Assembly (NCBI RefSeq): GCF_014268495.2
Contig: NZ_CP077087.1
Coordinates: forward strand, 913,001 to 977,000
Direction: 5' to 3'
Source: Pseudomonas monsensis
GTDB taxonomy: Bacteria; Pseudomonadota; Gammaproteobacteria; Pseudomonadales; Pseudomonadaceae
DNA length: 64,000 nucleotides
Shown piece after piece: positions 1 to 7,237 of this stretch. How positions within the stretch are numbered: position 1 is the stretch's first letter; each line of letters starts with the position of its first letter. The notes under the pieces are model-generated. The model did not search any database, was not told the DNA's origin, and saw nothing but the letters and a program-made list of their open reading frames with translations. A program made the position numbers and the translations under genes.

Positions 1-324
1 CACGGGCCGGAAGAGGTCAACGGTGTGCGCTATTACTCGTGGTCGGGCACGCTGCAGCCGGGCAAGACCGACCGCGGCGGCAACCTGTTCGACGGCACCA
101 ATCGCAGCTGCCGCTTGTTCGCGAAAACCTTTGTGCGCGAACCGGGGCAGTGTGACGGGATGGTCGGGCGCTACAGCTCGCATCTGGGCACGGTGATTGG
201 CGATGACTATCCGCTGGATCACTTCGACATCGTCAACCAGTCGCTGGGACTGGTGGGCAAGGGCGCGGATCCGGTGCGGCTGTTCGTCGAGCATGCGGCG
301 CGGCTTGAGGCTGCCGGGGTTTAG
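1..324 (+). CDS. Triacylglycerol lipase, family I (3' end only)
   Basis: C-terminal 107 residues of a secreted true lipase; the gene starts before the window and base 1 is the first base of a codon. The family hydrolyses long-chain triacylglycerols outside the cell. Visible landmarks are the core strand motif GVRYYSWSG, a C-D-G-M-V-G segment carrying the catalytic-triad aspartate, and L-D-H-F-D-I-V-N-Q carrying the triad histidine. Both match the C-terminal part of P. aeruginosa LipA. The nucleophile serine elbow and the signal peptide lie outside the window. Two cysteines (in R-S-C-R and Q-C-D-G) could form the usual lipase disulfide. The gene is followed by a REP palindrome and a convergent transporter gene. 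Confidence 0.9.
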   Translation, partial: HGPEEVNGVRYYSWSGTLQPGKTDRGGNLFDGTNRSCRLFAKTFVREPGQCDGMVGRYSSHLGTVIGDDYPLDHFDIVNQSLGLVGKGADPVRLFVEHAARLEAAGV

Positions 325-345
325 CAGGCACACCGCGTTATCGTT

Positions 346-438
346 CATCGCTGGCAAGCCAGCTCCCACACTGCTTCGTGGCGTTCACAAAAATGTGTGT
401 GCGACACCGACCCTGTGGGAGCTGGCTTGCCAGCGATG
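346..438. repeat. REP doublet (REPIN-like), GCTGGCAAGCCAGCTCCCACA class
   Basis: Two inverted copies of a palindromic element (left arm 346-370, right arm 414-438) are separated by about 43 bases. The arms read CGCTGGCAAGCCAGCTCCCA and its reverse complement. This is the commonest extragenic palindrome form in the P. fluorescens group. It sits between the convergent 3' ends of the lipase and EamA genes, where it can act as a transcript-end hairpin. The same class recurs at 7085-7176. Confidence 0.85.
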
Positions 439-446
439 GCGTCGGG

Positions 447-1334
447 TCAGGCAACGCTGACCTTGCGGGCCAACACCGTGGTCCAGCGCTCGGAAAGAAT
501 CACCCCGCCCAACGTCAGCAGACCACCGACCAGGTGATACATCGCCAGCTGTTCCTTCAAGACCAGCGCTGCAATCAGCGCAGTGATCAGCGGCAGCAAG
601 TTGAAGAACAACGTCGTCCGGCTCGGCCCCAGACGCTGTACGGCCTGCATCCACGCCAGCGGCGCGAGCATCGACGCCAGCAGGCACGCATACAGCACCA
701 ACGGAATGTTCTGCAGGGTCAGCCCGGTTTTCGGCGACATCGCGTACAGCGGAAACAGCACCACGATCGCCACCAGCACCTGCAAGTACAACAACACCAG
801 TGGCGGCAGGCGCAGCTGCCATTTTTTCAGCAAGGTGCTGTAGATCGCATAGGCGAGGGTAGCGATCAGCATCATCGCGTCACCCAGGTTCACGCCGTGT
901 TGCAACAGAGCGCCAAGGCTGCCTGACGAGACCACCACCAATACGCCGGCAAACGACAGCACCGCGCCAAACAAGGCGCCGGCAGTCAGGCGCTGGCCGA
1001 GGCTGATGATCGCCATGGCCAGCGACATCAGCGGCATCAGCGACAGGATGATGCCCATGTTGGTCGCCGTGGTCAGGGTCGCGGCGAAGTAGGCGAGGCT
1101 CTGATACACCGCCATGCCGAGCACGCCAAGGATGAAGATCTTGCCCAGGTTCGGGCGGATCTGCGGCCAGTGCGCGATGACCGCTTTGAGCATGAACGGG
1201 GTGAACAGCAGGCCGGCAAGCAGCCAGCGGTAGAAACCGATCTCGGCCGGGAAGATCGCCCCGACCGCCAGTTTGTTGATCACGGTGTTGCCGGCCCAAA
1301 TGAAAATCGCCAGCAGGGGAAACGCGTATTGCAT
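447..1334 (-). CDS. DMT superfamily permease, EamA family
   Basis: 295-residue inner-membrane protein of the drug/metabolite transporter superfamily, with two EamA repeats of about five helices each (roughly 1-140 and 150-285). Hydrophobic helices are evident throughout, starting with YAFPLLAIFIWAGNTVINKL, and each half has a short amphipathic loop. Length is normal for a ten-helix EamA protein. The substrate cannot be told from sequence; relatives export amino acids, metabolites or drugs. It is divergent from the AraC-type regulator at 1431, with 96 bases between the start codons, so the regulator may control it; this is inference from layout only. Confidence 0.85.
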   Translation of the reverse strand: MQYAFPLLAIFIWAGNTVINKLAVGAIFPAEIGFYRWLLAGLLFTPFMLKAVIAHWPQIRPNLGKIFILGVLGMAVYQSLAYFAATLTTATNMGIILSLMPLMSLAMAIISLGQRLTAGALFGAVLSFAGVLVVVSSGSLGALLQHGVNLGDAMMLIATLAYAIYSTLLKKWQLRLPPLVLLYLQVLVAIVVLFPLYAMSPKTGLTLQNIPLVLYACLLASMLAPLAWMQAVQRLGPSRTTLFFNLLPLITALIAALVLKEQLAMYHLVGGLLTLGGVILSERWTTVLARKVSVA

Positions 1335-1430
1335 GGGTTAAAACCAGAACGTTGATGAACGGTGATTATCCCCTGTCTGGATGCAGCCCTATACTGCGAA
1401 CCGGACAACCTGCCTCTGCAACCGGACAGC

Positions 1431-2225
1431 ATGAACAGTAAACACATCGATCTGCTGGATTTCAGCGAACTGCCGTCAGCGGTGTACTTCCGCTACGCCG
1501 ACTTCAACGCCCATGAATACGCCGCGCCGCACCGGCATCCGTGGGGCACGCTGGAGTACGCGGCGCACGGTGTGCTGCACATGGACGTCGATGGCAACCG
1601 CTTCATGTCGCCGCCGCAGTACGCGGTGTGGGTACCGCCGCAGGTCGAGCACAGTTTCTACAGCCACCAACCAGTCAACTATCGTGCGGTGTGCCTCGAC
1701 CCCAAGGTCTGCGCCGAACTGCCGGCACGGGCCTGCACGCTGGCAATCAGCGACATCCTCAAGGCGATTCTCAAGGACTTCGCCGCACGCGATGTGAAAA
1801 TCCCCGAGCTCGAAGCCGACCGGCGACTGGCCCAGGTGCTGGTTGATCAACTGCAACAGGCGCCGGTGCATGAATGTTATCTGCCGTATGCGAGTAATCC
1901 CGGGTTGCTGGCGATTCTCGATGCATTGCAGGCCGATCCGGGCAGTAACCAACCGCTGGCGCACTGGGCGGCGCAGGTACACGTCAGCGAGCGCACGCTG
2001 GCCCGGCAGTTCGTGCGTGAGCTGGGGATGAGTTTCGGCGAATGGCGTCAGCGTCTGCGCTATCTGGCAGCGATCGAGGCGCTGGAAAGTTCGAAGAGCG
2101 TGCAGGAGATCGCCTTCGATCTGGGTTACAGCGGTGGCTCGGCCTTCATCGCCATGTTTGCCCGTCAGGCCGGATGCACGCCGGAGCAGTATCGGCGCAG
2201 CCACCTGGAAGGCGGGAAGGTGTAA
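1431..2225 (+). CDS. AraC/XylS-family transcriptional regulator
   Basis: 264-residue regulator. The N-terminal half is a cupin-like sensing domain (around 15-100; APHRHPWGTLEYAAHG has the typical His-containing strand). The C-terminal 100 residues hold two helix-turn-helices: VSERTLARQF and, after ALESSKSVQEIAFDLGYSGG, the AraC signature ending SAFIAMFARQAGCTPEQYRR. The frame is open upstream to 1362, but the ATG at 1431 gives the usual family N-terminus (MNSKHIDLLDF). It probably regulates the divergent EamA exporter; the ligand is unknown. The psiF-like gene follows after about 60 bases with its own ribosome-binding site. Confidence 0.88.
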   Translation: MNSKHIDLLDFSELPSAVYFRYADFNAHEYAAPHRHPWGTLEYAAHGVLHMDVDGNRFMSPPQYAVWVPPQVEHSFYSHQPVNYRAVCLDPKVCAELPARACTLAISDILKAILKDFAARDVKIPELEADRRLAQVLVDQLQQAPVHECYLPYASNPGLLAILDALQADPGSNQPLAHWAAQVHVSERTLARQFVRELGMSFGEWRQRLRYLAAIEALESSKSVQEIAFDLGYSGGSAFIAMFARQAGCTPEQYRRSHLEGGKV

Positions 2226-2288
2226 CAAGATTTGGCTACACTTCAGCAGAGGCCGCATCCATCGGTGCGGCGACAAGGAGAAAACTCC

Positions 2289-2594
2289 ATGAAGATGTTG
2301 CGTGTCCCTTTGTTGATGATCGGTCTGCTGCTGTGCTCCCAGGGTTTCGCCGCCACCGCGCAGCAGAACAAAATGACCACCTGCAATGCCGATGCGACCG
2401 CCAAGAGCCTCAAGGGCGATGAGCGTAAGACTTTCATGAGCACCTGCCTCAAGGCAGCGCCGGCGGCCAACGATGCCAAGGCCCTGACCCCGCAGCAGGA
2501 AAAAATGAAAACCTGCAACGCCGACGCGAAAACCAAAGCCCTGACCGGCGATGCGCGCAAGACCTTCATGAGTGACTGCCTGAAGAAAAAATAA
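2289..2594 (+). CDS. PsiF-repeat periplasmic protein
   Basis: 101-residue small exported protein. An N-terminal signal peptide (MKMLRVPLLMIGLLLCSQGF, cleavage near AAT) is followed by two tandem PsiF repeats of about 35 residues. Each has the pattern K-M-x-T-C-N-A-D-A-x-x-K-x-L-x-G-D-x-R-K-T-F-M-S-x-C-L-K. The two cysteines per repeat probably pair as disulfides in the periplasm. PsiF was named as a phosphate-starvation-inducible protein of E. coli; its molecular role is unknown. The start is set by AAGGAG about nine bases before ATG 2289. It lies downstream of the araC-type gene and upstream of a repeat-filled gap. Confidence 0.85.
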   Translation: MKMLRVPLLMIGLLLCSQGFAATAQQNKMTTCNADATAKSLKGDERKTFMSTCLKAAPAANDAKALTPQQEKMKTCNADAKTKALTGDARKTFMSDCLKKK

Positions 2595-2640
2595 CCCGCT
2601 TCTGTGGCGTGTCAGGGTCGACGCGTCCGCTTGAGATTTG

Positions 2641-2951
2641 CCCTCACCCTAACCCTCTCCCGGAGGGAGAGGGGACTGACCGCAGCGTCTCAAGAAACTC
2701 GTCGACTTGAAAGAAACCGGTCGATTATGGATTCCATGTCGCTGTTTCAGGTCACAGGATACGCAGAGCATCCCCCAATCGGTTCCCTCTCCCTTTGGGA
2801 GAGGGTTAGGGTGAGGGCAAATCTCAAGAAACTCGTCGACCTGAAAAAACCGGTCGATTTTGGATTCCATGTCGCTGTTTCAGGTCACTGGATACGCAGA
2901 GCATCCCCCAATCGGTTCCCTCTCCCTTTGGGAGAGGGCTAGGGTGAGGGG
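2641..2951. repeat. Tandem-repeat array 1: hairpin plus two 134-bp units
   Basis: Fills most of the 440-base gap between psiF-like and AI-2E genes. A leading hairpin (2641-2675, CCCTCACCC..CTCTCCCGG/GGGAGAGGGG) is followed by two nearly identical units starting at 2688 and 2822 (period 134). Each unit begins TCTCAAGAAACTCGTCGAC and ends in a CCCTCTCCC-TTT-GGGAGAGGG hairpin plus TAGGGTGAGG. Units differ at a handful of bases. Chance open frames on both strands read through it but show no protein character. Its end sequences resemble those of the arrays at 10813-11505 and 16675-17305, while the cores do not. Confidence 0.85.
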
Positions 2952-3035
2952 ACCTGAAGCACCGCATATCCCTAGTGCTCTCTCTGGATCGCTGGCAGAC
3001 TGCCAATCCTTTTACGCCGTTCGTTTTGAGGCTGT

Positions 3036-4049
3036 ATGCCAACGTTTTCTGAGCGTCATGTTGTGTTCTGGGTCAGTTGCATCATTATTTTTGGCGGTTT
3101 GCTGCTGGTGCTGCCGCTGCGTTTGTTGCCCAGCCTGTTGGCCGGTCTGCTGGTCTATGAGCTGGTCAACATGCTCACCCCGCAACTGCAACGGCTGATC
3201 GAAGGCCGGCGCGCGCGCTGGTTGGCGGTGGCGTTGCTGGGCACGCTGGTGGTCAGTGTGCTGGCGCTGATCTTCGCCGGCGCTATCAGTTTCCTGCTGC
3301 ACGAAGCAGAAAACCCCGGCGCTTCTCTCGATAAATTCATGGGCGTGGTCGATCGTGCGCGCGGGCAACTGCCGCCGTTTCTCGATGCCTACCTGCCTGC
3401 CAGCGCCGCCGAGTTCCGTGTCGCCATCGGTCAATGGGCAAGCAAGCACCTGTCCGAACTGCAACTGGTGGGCAAGGACGCGGCGCACATGTTTGTCACC
3501 CTGCTGATCGGCATGGTCCTTGGCGCGATCATCGCCCTGCAGCGGATACCGGACGTGACCAAGCGCAAGCCGCTGGCCGCCGCCCTGTTCGATCGCCTGC
3601 ACCTGCTGGTCCAGGCCTTTCGCAACATCGTCTTCGCACAGATCAAGATTTCCCTGCTCAACACGATCTTCACCGGGATCTTCCTCGCGGTGATCCTGCC
3701 GATGTTTGGCATCAAGCTGCCGCTGACCAAGACCCTGATCGTCCTGACCTTCCTGCTCGGCCTGTTGCCGGTGATCGGCAACCTGATGTCGAACACGCTG
3801 ATCACCATCGTCGGTCTGTCGCTGTCGATCTGGGTGGCGGTGGCGGCGCTGGGTTATCTGATCTTTATCCACAAGCTCGAATACTTCCTCAACGCGCGCA
3901 TCGTCGGCGGGCAGATCAGTGCCAAGTCGTGGGAGTTGCTGCTGGCGATGCTGGTGTTCGAAGCCGCGTTCGGCCTGCCGGGAGTGGTGGCGGGGCCGAT
4001 TTATTACGCGTACCTGAAGAGTGAGTTGAAGCTGGGTGGGATGGTCTAA
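3036..4049 (+). CDS. AI-2E family transporter (PerM-like)
   Basis: 337-residue polytopic inner-membrane protein. Architecture follows the AI-2E/PerM family: an N-terminal helical hairpin (residues about 10-50), a long soluble loop, then a C-terminal bundle with G-I-F-L-A-V-I-L-P, L-L-G-L-L-P-V-I-G-N and a late A-A-F-G-L-P-G-V-V-A-G-P motif typical of the family. Some members export autoinducer-2, others are Na+/H+ antiporters; which applies here cannot be decided. The gene stands alone between array 1 and a REP palindrome at 4076-4178. Confidence 0.85.
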   Translation: MPTFSERHVVFWVSCIIIFGGLLLVLPLRLLPSLLAGLLVYELVNMLTPQLQRLIEGRRARWLAVALLGTLVVSVLALIFAGAISFLLHEAENPGASLDKFMGVVDRARGQLPPFLDAYLPASAAEFRVAIGQWASKHLSELQLVGKDAAHMFVTLLIGMVLGAIIALQRIPDVTKRKPLAAALFDRLHLLVQAFRNIVFAQIKISLLNTIFTGIFLAVILPMFGIKLPLTKTLIVLTFLLGLLPVIGNLMSNTLITIVGLSLSIWVAVAALGYLIFIHKLEYFLNARIVGGQISAKSWELLLAMLVFEAAFGLPGVVAGPIYYAYLKSELKLGGMV

Positions 4050-4075
4050 GGCCAGGCATCTGTAGCGAATGCATC

Positions 4076-4178
4076 TGTGGCGAGGGGATTTATCCCCGCT
4101 GGCCTGCGCAGCAGGCCCCTGCTTTCAAAAGTCGAGGGCCGCTTCGCGACCCAACGCGGATAAATCCCCTCGCCACAA
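4076..4178. repeat. REP palindrome, GTGGCGAGGGGATTTATCCCC class
   Basis: A long imperfect inverted repeat: TGTGGCGAGGGGATTTATCC on the left and GGATAAATCCCCTCGCCACA on the right, with an inner palindromic GCTGGCCTGCGCAGCAGGCC. This is a second extragenic palindrome class of fluorescens-group genomes. It lies between the convergent ends of the AI-2E transporter gene and the Hsp70-like gene and may terminate both. A short partial copy (CTTCGCCACAGCG) follows. Confidence 0.8.
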
Positions 4179-4203
4179 AGGCTCTTCGCCACAGCGATTG
4201 TGA

Positions 4204-5478
4204 TCAGGCCATTGCGCCGTAACGCTTCATCGCCTCAATCGCCAGACCGCTGCCAATGCTGCCAAAGATATTCCCTTCAACATGCCGTGCGTTCGGCAAC
4301 ATCGCCGAAACACTGTTGCGCAGCGCCGGAATGCCGCTCGAACCGCCGGTGAAGAACACCGTATCGACCTGATCCACCGACACGTTGGCATCGTTCAACA
4401 GCTGCGTGACGCTGCCGCGCACGCGCTCAAGCAGTGCGTCGATGGACGATTCGAACAGGGCGCGGCTCAGCTCAACGCTCAGGCCGGGCTCGATCCGGTC
4501 CAGCGGCACATGGCGGCTGTCGGTGTGGGTCAGCTGGATCTTGGTTTCTTCTACTTCCATCGCCAGCCAGTGGCCGGCGCGCTGTTCGATCAGCTTGAAC
4601 AGGCGGTCGATGCCGCCGGTGTCTTCGATGTCGTAACGCATGCTGCCCAGCGCCAGGGTGGATTTCTGCGAGTAGACCGAGTTGATGGTGTGCCAGGTCG
4701 CCAGGTTCATGTGGTGGCTGGTCGGCATGTAGGCGCCGCTCTTCATGCGGCTGCCGTAGCCGAACAGCGGCATCAAGCCTTGCAGACTCAGCTGTTTATC
4801 GAAATCGGTACCGCCGATGTGCACGCCGCCGGTGGCGAGGATGTCATCGTGGCGGTTGTCCATGCCGCGACGCTCGGGCGACAGGCGCACCAGCGAGAAG
4901 TCCGAGGTACCACCGCCGATGTCGACAATCAGCACCAGCTCTTCTTTTTCGATGGTCGACTCGTAGTCGAAGGCCGCAGCGATCGGTTCGTACTGAAACG
5001 ACACGTCCTTGAAGCCGAGCTTGCGCGCCACTTCGACCAGGGTGTCTTCGGCTTCCTGGTCGGCCAGCGGATCGTCATCGACGAAGAACACCGGGCGACC
5101 GAGGACCACTTGCTCGAATTCCCGACCGGCGGCGGTTTCGGCGCGGCTCTTCAGTTGGCCGATGAACAGGCCGAGCAGGTCCTTGAACGGCATCGCGGTG
5201 CCGAGGACGCTGGTGTCGTGCTTGATCAGCTTGGAGCCCAGCAGGCTCTTGAGCGAGCGCATCAGCCGGCCTTCGTAGCCTTCCAGGTACTCGTGCAGCG
5301 CCAGGCGACCGTACACCGGGCGACGTTCCTCGATGTTGAAGAAGACCACCGACGGCAGGGTGATCTTGTCGTCTTCCAGCGCGATCATCGTTTCCATGCC
5401 GGGGCGCAGCCAGCCGACGGTGGAGTTGGACGTGCCGAAGTCGATGCCGCAGGCACGGGCTGGAGAGGCGTCTTTCAT
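4204..5478 (-). CDS. yegD: Hsp70-family ATPase-only chaperone (YegD-like)
   Basis: 424-residue actin-fold ATPase related to E. coli YegD. Phosphate-1 loop ACGIDFGTSNSTVGW is near residue 10; phosphate-2 loop VLIVDIGGGTSDFSLV is near 200; the adenosine motif VFFTGGSSGIPALR is near 375. The protein ends shortly after the nucleotide-binding domain, so it lacks the substrate-binding and lid domains of DnaK. The frame is open 24 codons further upstream, but ATG 5478 gives the expected N-terminus. It is divergent from cbpA (292 bases between start codons), a neighbour with a related chaperone theme. Clients unknown. Confidence 0.87.
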   Translation of the reverse strand: MKDASPARACGIDFGTSNSTVGWLRPGMETMIALEDDKITLPSVVFFNIEERRPVYGRLALHEYLEGYEGRLMRSLKSLLGSKLIKHDTSVLGTAMPFKDLLGLFIGQLKSRAETAAGREFEQVVLGRPVFFVDDDPLADQEAEDTLVEVARKLGFKDVSFQYEPIAAAFDYESTIEKEELVLIVDIGGGTSDFSLVRLSPERRGMDNRHDDILATGGVHIGGTDFDKQLSLQGLMPLFGYGSRMKSGAYMPTSHHMNLATWHTINSVYSQKSTLALGSMRYDIEDTGGIDRLFKLIEQRAGHWLAMEVEETKIQLTHTDSRHVPLDRIEPGLSVELSRALFESSIDALLERVRGSVTQLLNDANVSVDQVDTVFFTGGSSGIPALRNSVSAMLPNARHVEGNIFGSIGSGLAIEAMKRYGAMA

Positions 5479-5770
5479 GTCTTTCGGTTCCGGTCTAAAA
5501 AACGGCCGCGCAGTGTATGTCAGTGCGCGACAGATTCGAAGGCCGGTCATCTGCTATTTCACGACTAAACTGCCTTGAAAGCCCGGACTTTGCCCCAAAC
5601 TTGCTGGCATGGGCCGGCAGACACACCGGCGGTCACAAGAACCGTCGCCCACTGCCGATAAACTTCTGCAGCGCCACCCGGTCACAAACTTGAGATCGGT
5701 CAACCCGGCACGCGCGAATGAGCGCATGCTGGGCTCGGCGCGAAATCGATAACGGACGGTGATTCCTTCG

Positions 5771-6721
5771 ATGGACTTCAAAGACTATTACAAGATACTC
5801 GGCGTGGAGCCGACGGCGGACGACAAGGCGATCAAGGCGGCCTATCGCAAGCTGGCGCGCAAATACCACCCGGATGTCAGCAAGGAAAAAGACGCCGAGG
5901 CCAAGTTCAAGGATGCCTCGGAAGCCTATGAAGCGCTGAAAAGCGCCGACAAGCGCGCCGAATACGACGAACTGCGCCGCTATGGCCAGCATGGTCAGCC
6001 GTTCCAGGGCCCACCGGGCTGGCAGAGCCGTGGCGGCTTTGGCGGCGGCGGTGGCGACACCGGCGACTTCTCGGACTTCTTCAGTTCGATCTTCGGCAAT
6101 CGCGGCCCCGGTTTCGGTGGCGGCGAAGGTCGGCAACAACGCAGTACCGGGCGCCGGGGACAAGACGTGGAAATGGAACTGCCGATCTTCCTCGAGGAGA
6201 CGCTGGCGAACGAGTCGAAGAAGGTCACCTTCCAGGTGCCGCAATACAACGCCAACGGCCAGCACGTCAGCAACACCAGCAAGAGCCTGAACGTGAAGAT
6301 CCCGGCGGGCGTGACCGACGGCGAGCGCATCCGCCTCAAGGGCCAGGGTGCACCTGGGATCGGTGGCGGGGCCAATGGCGATCTGTACCTGACCATTCGC
6401 TTTGCGCCGCACCCGAAATTCGATGTCGAAGGCGAAAACCTGATCATCACCCTGCCGCTGGCGCCGTGGGAACTGGCGCTGGGCGCTGAAGTGGCCGTGC
6501 CGACCCTGACCGGCAAGATCAACCTCAAGGTGCCGGCGGGCAGCCAGAACGGCCAGCGCATGCGCGCCAAGGGTCATGGTTTGAAAAACAAGGCCGGTGA
6601 GCGCGGTTATCTGTTCGTGCAGCTCAAAGCCGTGATGCCGAAAGCCTCGGACGATGAGGTCAAGGCGCTGTGGCAGGAACTGGCGAAGAAAGCCGCCTTC
6701 AATCCGCGAGAGAACTTCTGA
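5771..6721 (+). CDS. cbpA: Curved-DNA-binding protein CbpA (DnaJ-like co-chaperone)
   Basis: 316-residue class-B J-protein. The J-domain (residues 3-70) has the invariant HPD (K-Y-H-P-D-V). Next comes a Gly/Phe-rich linker (about 80-130) without the zinc-finger of DnaJ, then two C-terminal beta domains including PLAPWELALGAEVAVPTL and GQRMRAKGHGLKNKAGERGY. CbpA stimulates DnaK ATPase and binds curved DNA in the nucleoid. ATG 5771 is chosen over an upstream GTG at 5759 because it yields the family N-terminus MDFKDYYKILG. It is followed after 22 bases by its modulator cbpM, so the pair is an operon. Confidence 0.93.
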   Translation: MDFKDYYKILGVEPTADDKAIKAAYRKLARKYHPDVSKEKDAEAKFKDASEAYEALKSADKRAEYDELRRYGQHGQPFQGPPGWQSRGGFGGGGGDTGDFSDFFSSIFGNRGPGFGGGEGRQQRSTGRRGQDVEMELPIFLEETLANESKKVTFQVPQYNANGQHVSNTSKSLNVKIPAGVTDGERIRLKGQGAPGIGGGANGDLYLTIRFAPHPKFDVEGENLIITLPLAPWELALGAEVAVPTLTGKINLKVPAGSQNGQRMRAKGHGLKNKAGERGYLFVQLKAVMPKASDDEVKALWQELAKKAAFNPRENF

Positions 6722-6743
6722 TTCGACGACGGAGTAGCCCATC

Positions 6744-7049
6744 ATGAGCAGCCCCCTGATCGTTCAACTGGACTTGGCAGAATTCTGTGAGGCGGCCGAT
6801 TTGTCGGATGCCTACGTGATCGAAATCGTCGAACACGGCATCCTCGAACCTCAGGGTGCACAGCCCCGGGAATGGCGCTTCACCGATTACGAACTGGCCT
6901 TGGCCAAACGTGCGGCGAAATTGCGCCGCGAACTGGAACTGGAGTGGGAAGGCGTCGCCCTGGCGCTGGATCTGCTGGAAGAAGTGCGCGAGTTGCGCGC
7001 CGAGAACCGCATGTTGCGCCAGCGCTTGGGGCGGTTGGTGGTTGAGTAG
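6744..7049 (+). CDS. cbpM: Chaperone modulator CbpM
   Basis: 101-residue MerR-like protein that binds the CbpA J-domain and blocks its co-chaperone and DNA-binding activities. It shows an N-terminal winged-helix-like stretch (F-C-E-A-A-D-L-S-D-A-Y-V-I-E-I-V-E-H-G-I-L-E) with R-E-W-R-F-T-D-Y-E-L, then a C-terminal coiled coil (E-L-E-L-E-W-E-G-V-A-L-A-L-D-L-L-E-E-V-R-E-L-R). Length and order match the cbpA-cbpM pair of enterobacteria. A REP doublet and a rho-independent terminator follow. Confidence 0.9.
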   Translation: MSSPLIVQLDLAEFCEAADLSDAYVIEIVEHGILEPQGAQPREWRFTDYELALAKRAAKLRRELELEWEGVALALDLLEEVRELRAENRMLRQRLGRLVVE

Positions 7050-7084
7050 ATAGCCTGAAAACTTTGTGTCGGTTGATTTGGCCT

Positions 7085-7176
7085 CATCGCTGGCAAGCCA
7101 GCTCCCACAGGGTTTTGGGTTGAAACAGGGATTTCAGTTCGACGCAGAACCTGTGAGAGCTGGCTTGCCAGCGAAG
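7085..7176. repeat. REP doublet, GCTGGCAAGCCAGCTCCCACA class
   Basis: Same family as 346-438. The left arm begins ATCGCTGGCAAGCCAGCTCC; the inverted right arm ends GGAGCTGGCTTGCCAGCGAA-like, with one mismatch (GTGAGAGC instead of GTGGGAGC). It lies between the convergent ends of cbpM and ureC. Confidence 0.82.
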
Positions 7177-7208
7177 AACGGTTACACGGTCATTCTGATT
7201 CACCATTG

Positions 7209-7233
7209 AAAAAGGCCCCGAAGGGCCTTTTTT
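7209..7233. terminator. Bidirectional rho-independent terminator (cbpM / ureC)
   Basis: AAAAAGGCCC-CGAA-GGGCCTTTTTT forms a tetraloop hairpin with A and T runs on either side, so it can stop transcription from both directions. It begins five bases past the ureC stop codon and about 160 bases past cbpM. Confidence 0.9.
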
Positions 7234-7237
7234 GTGC

